A model generated the notes under the pieces. That model had not been told where the DNA came from. It saw nothing but the letters and a program-made list of their open reading frames with translations, and searched no databases. A stretch of DNA of 64,000 nucleotides from Gammaproteobacteria bacterium. GTDB lineage: Bacteria > Pseudomonadota > Gammaproteobacteria > Pseudomonadales > Azotimanducaceae. Made by a program: the position numbers and the translations under genes. Positions 58,746 to 64,000 of the stretch are shown here, piece after piece; position 1 is the first letter of the stretch, and each line of letters starts with the position of its first letter. The DNA lies in NCBI GenBank assembly GCA_003247835.1, contig QJYB01000091.1:1-64000 (forward strand), written 5' to 3'.

Positions 58746-58782
58746 AAAAAAGGCCCCTCAAGTCCGTGAGAACTCAAGGGGC
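58744..58782 (-). terminator. Intrinsic terminator of nrdAB
   Basis: On the minus strand GCCCCTTGAG pairs with CTTGAGGGGC (plus-strand 58773-58782 and 58753-58762) as a 10-bp stem with two G-U pairs and a 10-nt loop, followed by eight T. It lies 103 bp after the nrdB stop. The T-run reaches the first codon of the penicillin acylase gene. Confidence 0.85.
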
Positions 58783-58884
58783 TACGTTAGCGGGAAGTCC
58801 CCGCGAATGAAACGCCGCCGCAGGTCGAACGGCGGCAATTCAGTCAGTTGTCATGGGCCCGGGTGAAGCTCATCCGCGCAGGTA

Positions 58885-60219
58885 TCAATCCCAGGACAGG
58901 GCGCCGCCGGTCTGGTACTCGGTCACCCGGGTTTCGAAGAAGTTCTTCTCCTTCTTGAGATCCATGATCTCGCTCATCCAGGGGAACGGATTCTTCACCC
59001 CCGGAAACTGCTCCGGCAGGCCGATCTGCGCCAGCCGCCGGTTGGCGATGAACTGCAGGTACTCGGCCATCATGTTGGCGTTCATGCCGAGAATGCCGCG
59101 CGGCATGGTGTCCTTGGCGTACTCGATCTCCAGCTGCGTCCCTTCCAGGATCATCTGCCTGGCCAGCGTCTGCATCTCCTCGTCCCAGAGCTGAGGATTC
59201 TCCAGCTTGATCTGGTTGATCACGTCGATGCCGAAGTTCACGTGCATGGACTCATCCCGCAGGATGTACTGAAACTGCTCGGAGGTGCCCGTCATCTTGT
59301 TGCGGCGACCCATGGAGAGAATCTGCGAGAAGCCACAGTAGAAGAAGATACCTTCCAGAACGCAGTAATAGGCGATGAGATTCTTGAGCAGCGCTCTGTC
59401 CGTCTCCGGCGTCCCGGTGCGGAACGTGGGGTCGGAAATCTCCTGGGTGTACTTCAGCGCCCAGCTCGCCTTACGGGCGACGGAAGGCACCTCGTGGTAC
59501 ATGTTGAAGATCTCGCCCTCGTCCATGCCCAGTGATTCGATGCAGTACTGGTAGGCATGGGTGTGGATCGCTTCCTCGAACGCCTGGCGCAGCAGATACT
59601 GGCGGCACTCCGGGTTGGTGATCAGCCGGTAGATGGCCAGAACCAGGTTGTTGGCCACCAGGGAGTCGGCGGTGGAGAAGAAGCCGAGGCTGCGCTTCAC
59701 AACCACCCGCTCGTCGTCGGTGAGTCCGCCGTCGGATTTCCAGAGCGCGATGTCCGCGTTCATGTTCACTTCCTGGGGCATCCAGTGATTCGCGCAGCCG
59801 TCCAGATACTTCTGCCAGGCCCAGTCGTACTTGAACGGGACGAGCTGATTCAGATCCGCCCGGCAGTTGATCATGCGTTTCTGATCCACCGTCACCCGGC
59901 TGTACTCGGCGCTGTCGGCCACCATGGGCGCTTCCAGGTGGGCCACCGCTGCGGCCGCTTCGCGCATGGCGGAGGCTTCTGCGGCCGGGATCTTCACTGA
60001 CACCTGTTCCGGTGCTGGTTTCGCCGCGGGTTCTTGATTCGCCGCGGCTTCTTGTTTCGCCGCGGCTTCTTGTTTCGCCGCGGGCGCTGGCTCCGGCAGC
60101 GGGGAGATCTCGGCCGCCGGGGCGGTATCCAGCAGCTCCGGCTCTTCGGGTGGTACGGCCCGCGCCAGCACGGCGCCGGCGGTGGGCTTGTCTTCGCTGT
60201 AATCGTCCCAGCTCAACAT
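58885..60219 (-). CDS. nrdB: Ribonucleoside-diphosphate reductase beta subunit (class Ia)
   Basis: A 444-residue R2 subunit that makes the tyrosyl radical for ribonucleotide reduction. Iron ligands and radical site are visible: [12 protein letters not shown] (Asp), [20 protein letters not shown] (Glu, His, radical Tyr), [15 protein letters not shown] (Glu) and [13 protein letters not shown] (Glu, His). The first about 100 residues are a low-complexity extension rich in Ala, Lys, Glu and Pro with a repeated AAKQEA unit, encoded by an 18-bp DNA repeat. AAGGAG eight bases upstream fixes the ATG. It lies 16 bp after nrdA. Confidence 0.96.
   Translation of the reverse strand: MLSWDDYSEDKPTAGAVLARAVPPEEPELLDTAPAAEISPLPEPAPAAKQEAAAKQEAAANQEPAAKPAPEQVSVKIPAAEASAMREAAAAVAHLEAPMVADSAEYSRVTVDQKRMINCRADLNQLVPFKYDWAWQKYLDGCANHWMPQEVNMNADIALWKSDGGLTDDERVVVKRSLGFFSTADSLVANNLVLAIYRLITNPECRQYLLRQAFEEAIHTHAYQYCIESLGMDEGEIFNMYHEVPSVARKASWALKYTQEISDPTFRTGTPETDRALLKNLIAYYCVLEGIFFYCGFSQILSMGRRNKMTGTSEQFQYILRDESMHVNFGIDVINQIKLENPQLWDEEMQTLARQMILEGTQLEIEYAKDTMPRGILGMNANMMAEYLQFIANRRLAQIGLPEQFPGVKNPFPWMSEIMDLKKEKNFFETRVTEYQTGGALSWD
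60019..60084 (-). repeat. 18-bp tandem repeat in the nrdB 5' coding region
   Basis: Three full copies and two thirds of a fourth of an 18-bp unit, TTTCGCCGCGGCTTCTTG as read on the plus strand. They start at 60019, 60037, 60055 and 60073 with few changes. It encodes the AAKQEA-type repeats of the NrdB N-terminal extension. Copy number could change by slippage without breaking frame. Confidence 0.85.
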
Positions 60220-60235
60220 GATCGTTACTCCTTAA

Positions 60236-63200
60236 CTACTGGCAGGCTTCGCAGTCCGGGTCATCGATGGAACAGGCCAGAGGCACGTCGGCCGGATCGC
60301 CATCGAGCGCCATGTCCTCCGCCGCCGCGTCGATAGCCTGCTGTTTCACCGCAGGCGTCTGCCTGGCAGCAGGCGCCGGTTGCGTCGGTGCGGAAGCAGA
60401 CACCGCGTTGAGCTTGCCCCGGTCGAGCGTCGACTTCTCGGCGCTGGTGGCACCCAGGGCGCGCAGATAGTAGGTGGTCTTGAGGCCGCGGAGCCAGGCC
60501 ATCCGGTAGGTGATGTCGAGCTTCTTGCCCGAGGCTTCGGCGATGTACAGGTTCAGGGATTGAGCCTGATCGATCCACTTCTGCCGGCGGCTGGCCGCGT
60601 CCACCAGCCAGCGGGGTTCCACCTCGAAGGCCGTGGCATAGAGATCCTTGAGCTCTGCCGGCACGCGCTCGATGCTGGCCAGGCTGCCGTCGTAGTATTT
60701 CAGGTCGTTGACCATCACCTTGTCCCACAGGCCGATCTTCTTCAGGTCGCGCACCATGAACGGATTCACAACGGTGAACTCGCCGGACAGGTTCGACTTC
60801 ACGTAGAGGTTCTGATACGTGGGCTCGATGGACTGGGATACGCCGGTGATGTTGGCGATGGTGGCCGTGGGGGCGATTGCCATGACGTTGGAGTTGCGCA
60901 TGCCGTGGATCTGCACCTTGGAGCGCAGCTTCTCCCAGTTGAGCGTGCTGGAGAAATCCACGTCCAGGTAGTCCTCGCCCCGTTCGCCCGCCAGCATCTT
61001 CAGCGAGTCGATAGGCAGAATGCCCTGGCTCCAGAGCGAGCCGGAGAAGCTGGCGTACGCGCCTCGCTCCTTGGCCAGCTTGCAGGAGGCTTCGATGGCG
61101 AAATAGCTGATGGCTTCCATGGACCGGTCGGCGAAGGCAACGGCCTCATCGCTGCCATAGGGAATGCGCTGTTCGTAGAGCGCGTCCTGGAAGCCCATGA
61201 TGCCGAGACCCACGGGGCGGTGACGCATGTTCGACGTCCGCGCCTGAGGCACGGAGTAGTAGTTGATGTCGATCACGTTGTCGAGCATGCGCACCGCGGT
61301 CCTTACCGTCTTCTTCAGCTTCTTCATGTCCAGCTCGCCGTCCACGATGTGACGGGGCAGGTTGATGGAGCCGAGATTGCAGACGGCGATCTCCTCCTCC
61401 GATGTGTTCAGAGTGATCTCCGTACACAGGTTGGAGGAGTGGACCACACCCGCGTGCTGCTGGGGGGAGCGGATGTTGCAGACGTCCTTGAAGGTCATCC
61501 AGGGATGGCCGGTCTCGAAGAGCATGGAGAGCATCTTGCGCCACAGTTCCCGGGCCTTGACCCGGCGGAACAGCGCGAGCTCGCCCGTGCGGGTCTGCTC
61601 CTCGTAGGCTTCGTAGCGTTTCTCGAAAGCGCGGCCGTAGAGATCGTGCAGATCGGTGACGTCGCTCGGCGAGAACAGCGTCCAGTCGCCGTCCTCGAAG
61701 ACCCGCTTCATGAACAGATCCGGAATCCAGTTGGCCGTGTTCATGTCATGGGTACGACGGCGGTCGTCGCCCGTGTTCTTGCGCAGGTCGAGGAACTCCT
61801 CGATGTCCAGGTGCCAGGTCTCGAGATAGGCGCACACCGCGCCCTTGCGCTTGCCACCCTGGTTGACGGCTACCGCCGTGTCGTTGACGACCTTCAGGAA
61901 CGGCACCACTCCCTGTGACTTGCCATTGGTGCCCTTGATGTAGGAACCGAGCGCCCGTACCCGTGTCCAGTCGTTGCCGAGACCGCCCGCCCATTTGGAG
62001 AGCAGCGCGTTGTCGCGGATGGCGCCGTAGATGCCTTCGAGGTTGTCGGAAACGCTGGTGAGGAAGCAGGAGGAGAGCTGCGGCCGGAGCGTGCCCGCGT
62101 TGAACAGCGTCGGTGTCGAGCTCATGTAGTCGAAGGACGACAGCAGGTCGTAGAACTGGATGGCCCGGGCCGTGGGATCGTCTTCCCGTACGGCGAGACC
62201 CATGGCGACGCGCATGAAGAACACCTGGGGCAGCTCGAAGCGGATGTCGCCGGAGTGGATGAAGTAACGGTCGTAGAGGGTCTGCAGCCCGAGGTAGGTG
62301 AACTGCAGATCCCGCTCCGGCTTCAGCGCGTTGCCGAGCGCGAGCAGATCGAAGCCGGCGAGCTCGGGTGCGAGCAGCTCGAGCTCGATGCCGCGGTCGA
62401 TGAAGGCAGCCAGCGCCGTGGGATAGAGATTGACCATCTCGCTCTGGGTCGCCCGGAAGTGCTCGCCGGACGCCACGTTCAGGAATGCCAGCGCCTCGGT
62501 GCGGCACTCGTCGAGCAGCAGGCGGGCGGAGACGTAGGAATAGTTGGGCTCCTCCTCGATCAGTGTCCGGGCCGTCATCAGCAGTGACGTGGAGACGTCC
62601 TTGCGGGAGATCCCGTCGTACATGTTCGTCATGGCTTCGGCGATGATCCGTTCGGCGTCCACCGCTTCGAGCTCGGTGCAGGCTTCCTGAACCAGGGTCC
62701 GCATCCGTTCGACATCCAGCGGGCCGCGGCTGCCGTCCTCGTAGATCACGCCGATGGCCGGCACGGTTTCTGTGGCCGGCTGCTCCGCTGCGCGTCGTTC
62801 GCGGCGCGCCCTCGCCCGTTCTTCCCGGTACAGCACATAGTCCCGGGCCACCCGGTGTTCGCCGGAGCGCATCAGCGCCAGCTCCACCTGGTCCTGTATG
62901 TCCTCGATGTGGATCGTGCCGCCGGACGGGAAGCGGCGCTTGAAGGTGGCGGTGACCTGATCGGTCAGATGCCCGACCAGCTCGCGGATCCTGGGCGAAG
63001 CGGCCGCGGTGCCACCTTCCACGGCGAGAAACGCCTTGGTGAGCGCGAGCGCGATCTTGTCGTCGGTATAGGGCACCACCGTGCCGTTGCGCTTGATCAC
63101 CCGCAGCTTGCCCGGGGCCGTGGCGGCGATGGCCGGAGATAACGGCTCCGCGGTCTGGGTGCGTGGTGCTTTTCTACCGGTGTCACTGCCGGCGTCACTG

Positions 63201-63247
63201 GCGGATTCGGTGGATCGGTCGAATCTGGGGTCCGGTTCGGTGTGCAT
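60236..63247 (-). CDS. nrdA: Ribonucleoside-diphosphate reductase alpha subunit (class Ia)
   Basis: A 1003-residue catalytic subunit. An N-terminal ATP-cone, about residues 48-145 (KLRVIKRNGTVVPYTDDKI), gives dATP control. The barrel has the redox Cys in TLRPQLSSCFL, the active-site NLCTEI (Cys, Glu), and the second redox Cys in EEIAVCNLGSINLP. The C-terminal pair is in CSIDDPDCEACQ, which shuttles electrons from thioredoxin or glutaredoxin. It is larger than E. coli NrdA, partly through the N-terminal part. It is first gene of nrdAB; the ATG lies 98 bp from the nearest NrdR-like box. Confidence 0.97.
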   Translation of the reverse strand: MHTEPDPRFDRSTESASDAGSDTGRKAPRTQTAEPLSPAIAATAPGKLRVIKRNGTVVPYTDDKIALALTKAFLAVEGGTAAASPRIRELVGHLTDQVTATFKRRFPSGGTIHIEDIQDQVELALMRSGEHRVARDYVLYREERARARRERRAAEQPATETVPAIGVIYEDGSRGPLDVERMRTLVQEACTELEAVDAERIIAEAMTNMYDGISRKDVSTSLLMTARTLIEEEPNYSYVSARLLLDECRTEALAFLNVASGEHFRATQSEMVNLYPTALAAFIDRGIELELLAPELAGFDLLALGNALKPERDLQFTYLGLQTLYDRYFIHSGDIRFELPQVFFMRVAMGLAVREDDPTARAIQFYDLLSSFDYMSSTPTLFNAGTLRPQLSSCFLTSVSDNLEGIYGAIRDNALLSKWAGGLGNDWTRVRALGSYIKGTNGKSQGVVPFLKVVNDTAVAVNQGGKRKGAVCAYLETWHLDIEEFLDLRKNTGDDRRRTHDMNTANWIPDLFMKRVFEDGDWTLFSPSDVTDLHDLYGRAFEKRYEAYEEQTRTGELALFRRVKARELWRKMLSMLFETGHPWMTFKDVCNIRSPQQHAGVVHSSNLCTEITLNTSEEEIAVCNLGSINLPRHIVDGELDMKKLKKTVRTAVRMLDNVIDINYYSVPQARTSNMRHRPVGLGIMGFQDALYEQRIPYGSDEAVAFADRSMEAISYFAIEASCKLAKERGAYASFSGSLWSQGILPIDSLKMLAGERGEDYLDVDFSSTLNWEKLRSKVQIHGMRNSNVMAIAPTATIANITGVSQSIEPTYQNLYVKSNLSGEFTVVNPFMVRDLKKIGLWDKVMVNDLKYYDGSLASIERVPAELKDLYATAFEVEPRWLVDAASRRQKWIDQAQSLNLYIAEASGKKLDITYRMAWLRGLKTTYYLRALGATSAEKSTLDRGKLNAVSASAPTQPAPAARQTPAVKQQAIDAAAEDMALDGDPADVPLACSIDDPDCEACQ

Positions 63248-63344
63248 GATCTGCTGGCTACTCCCCGATGAGTTTTCTGCTTTTTAGTGGTTCTGGTTGT
63301 TCCGGCGGTTCTGGTGGTATTCGAGTTCCGGGTCCGAGTCGAAT

Positions 63345-63360
63345 TCACTACATATTGCGG
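63345..63360. promoter_or_regulatory. NrdR-like box A
   Basis: TCACTACATATTGCGG matches the remembered NrdR consensus ACACWATATATWGTGT at 12 of 16 positions and lies 98 bp upstream of nrdA. NrdR is the zinc/ATP-cone repressor of ribonucleotide reductase genes. Binding is inferred. Confidence 0.45.
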
Positions 63361-63601
63361 TGAGCCTGGATCCCGTGCGCATCGTCGGCAGGCCTTTCTG
63401 CCGGATGGCTGCCGGATGGTCGTCGGTTGGAGAGCCGCGCACCCGTCGACGCGGAAGCCCGGCGGAACTCCGCCCCTCGGACGTCCTCCGGATGCAGTTT
63501 CGGGTCTATTTATTGACCCGATCTATTGATTTCTCCACCCCTCCGACGGCACGGCTCAGTACGGCAGAAGCACTGCTTCTGGTGTTCCGCAGGTCCGTTG
63601 A

Positions 63602-63617
63602 CCGCAATATCTTGGGT
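63602..63617. promoter_or_regulatory. NrdR-like box B
   Basis: CCGCAATATCTTGGGT matches the NrdR consensus at 12 of 16 positions. It overlaps the CTTGGG/CCCAAG dyad. Its distance to nrdA (355 bp) is unusually long. Confidence 0.4.
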
Positions 63618-63686
63618 TTTTTATCCCAAGAGCGGACAAGGTAAACCTAACCGGAGAACGTTGCAAGGAATTAGCTGTTCACTGGC

Positions 63687-63695
63687 TGTGGATAA
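63687..63695 (-). promoter_or_regulatory. Perfect DnaA box
   Basis: TGTGGATAA is the exact reverse complement of the DnaA box TTATCCACA. In E. coli, DnaA boxes control nrdAB and link deoxynucleotide supply to replication. A weaker TGTGGACGG follows at 63720. There is no cluster of boxes or dnaA gene, so an origin is unlikely. Confidence 0.6.
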
Positions 63696-63815
63696 GTTGT
63701 GGGGCGACGGTGCACGGCTTGTGGACGGTTTTCGGCCACCCTCGAGAAGCGCAGAACGTCGCTGAAGCGACCCCGGAACCGCTGCAGAATCGCCTGTATG
63801 GAGCTGAACGGGGCA

Positions 63816-63831
63816 CCACTATATATTGTGT
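63816..63831. promoter_or_regulatory. Strong NrdR-like box C, near glpK
   Basis: CCACTATATATTGTGT matches the NrdR consensus at 15 of 16 positions, the best of the three. It lies 39 bp upstream of the glpK start and 568 bp from nrdA, so it is unclear which gene it serves. Its AT-rich core could also be part of a glpK promoter. Confidence 0.5.
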
Positions 63832-63870
63832 TCCGCCGCTGCCTGAATTCGCTGGAGAAGACCGCCGGAA

Positions 63871-64000
63871 TGACGCATATCATGGCCATCGATCAGGGGA
63901 CATCGAGCTCCCGGGTCATCATCTTCGACGGCCAGGGCAGGGTTCTGTCAGCCGTGCAGCACGAGTTCGATATGTCCTTTCCGGCCGACGGCTGGGTCGA
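63871..64000 (+). CDS. glpK: Glycerol kinase, 5' part only
   Basis: The first 43 residues of an FGGY-family kinase run off the window. IMAIDQGTSSSRVIIFDGQG matches the N-terminal ATP-binding segment of glycerol kinase, followed by HEFDMSFPADGWV, where GlpK proteins have a similar P-x-x-GWVE pattern. Glycerol kinase makes sn-glycerol-3-phosphate. The ATG at 63871 is preceded by GGAGAA about 12 bases away; an internal ATG at 63883 is an alternative start. Confidence 0.88.

Larger units (their letters stand above)
63248..63870. promoter_or_regulatory. Shared nrdA-glpK control region
   Basis: This 623-bp divergent gap contains no convincing gene but many dyads: CGGGTC/GACCCG with an 8-nt spacer (63501-63520), CAGAAGC/GCTTCTG with a 3-nt centre (63565-63581), and CTTGGG/CCCAAG with an 8-nt spacer (63611-63630). 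A direct repeat TGCCGGATGG is at 63399 and 63410, 11 bp apart. NrdR-like and DnaA boxes are listed separately. The AT-rich patches near 63501-63530 and 63611-63640 are candidate promoter sites; none matches sigma-70 consensus well enough to call. Confidence 0.6.

Noticed and set aside
63687-63695. Chromosome origin suggested by a perfect DnaA box
   Set aside because: Only one perfect box and one weak one; no dnaA, dnaN, gidA or AT-rich unwinding region nearby. Control of nrdAB explains it better.

Overview
This window looks like ordinary chromosomal backbone of a GC-rich gammaproteobacterium. Markers for that placement are the smc-zipA-ligA cluster, a complete ccmABCDEFGHI system I cytochrome c maturation operon, and ttcA, trhO, YheU, PpnN, YaaA, DinG and class Ia nrdAB homologues. 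The acyl-CoA dehydrogenase/enoyl-CoA hydratase genes, the Qnr-like protein and the TonB receptor suggest a free-living, possibly marine heterotroph. I cannot name a genus. I see no rRNA, tRNA, CRISPR array, phage or intact insertion sequence.

Layout. 1-11.7 kb: housekeeping genes in small units (FKBP isomerase, Qnr-like pentapeptide protein, signal peptidase I with a DUF1244 partner, TerC membrane protein, YaaA, PP2C phosphatase, BolA-like protein, tRNA hydroxylase TrhO, TesA-like esterase divergent from its ABC exporter, TtcA). 11.7-12.2 kb: a gene-free stretch with two palindromic elements. 12.2-19.4 kb: a 2114-residue Ser/Thr kinase-ATPase-GAF-PAS-histidine kinase-receiver-Hpt protein with an OmpR-type response regulator just upstream. 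19.6-23.9 kb: YheU, a DUF11-like secreted protein, a TonB receptor broken by one frameshift, and PpnN. 23.9-30.8 kb: the ccm operon, tightly overlapping and closed by a hairpin. 31-41.4 kb: GntR regulator, smc, zipA, ligA, a lytic-transglycosylase-like lipoprotein and a DinG-family helicase. A third palindromic element lies between dinG and a convergent M16 peptidase. 44.4-52 kb: DoxX, glycerate-kinase-like protein, glycine-zipper and PepSY proteins leading into a PhoPQ-like two-component pair, and a large DUF349 protein. 52-58.7 kb: CDGSH protein, enoyl-CoA hydratase, an acyl-CoA dehydrogenase C-terminal-domain-only protein next to a full acyl-CoA dehydrogenase, an alpha/beta hydrolase, a VOC protein and a penicillin acylase-family enzyme. 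58.7-64 kb: nrdAB with a strong terminator and a long control region containing a perfect DnaA box and NrdR-like boxes, then the start of glpK.

Most genes are well-known families. The least explained signal is a set of three intergenic elements (about 11731-11841, 12072-12208, 41371-41519). Each has outer inverted repeats and two inner palindromes carrying first CAGGGAT and then CA(T/G)GGACGG. The other items worth a second look are the giant kinase, the Qnr homologue, the frameshifted receptor, the C-terminal-only dehydrogenase, and a penicillin-acylase start codon buried in the nrdB terminator.
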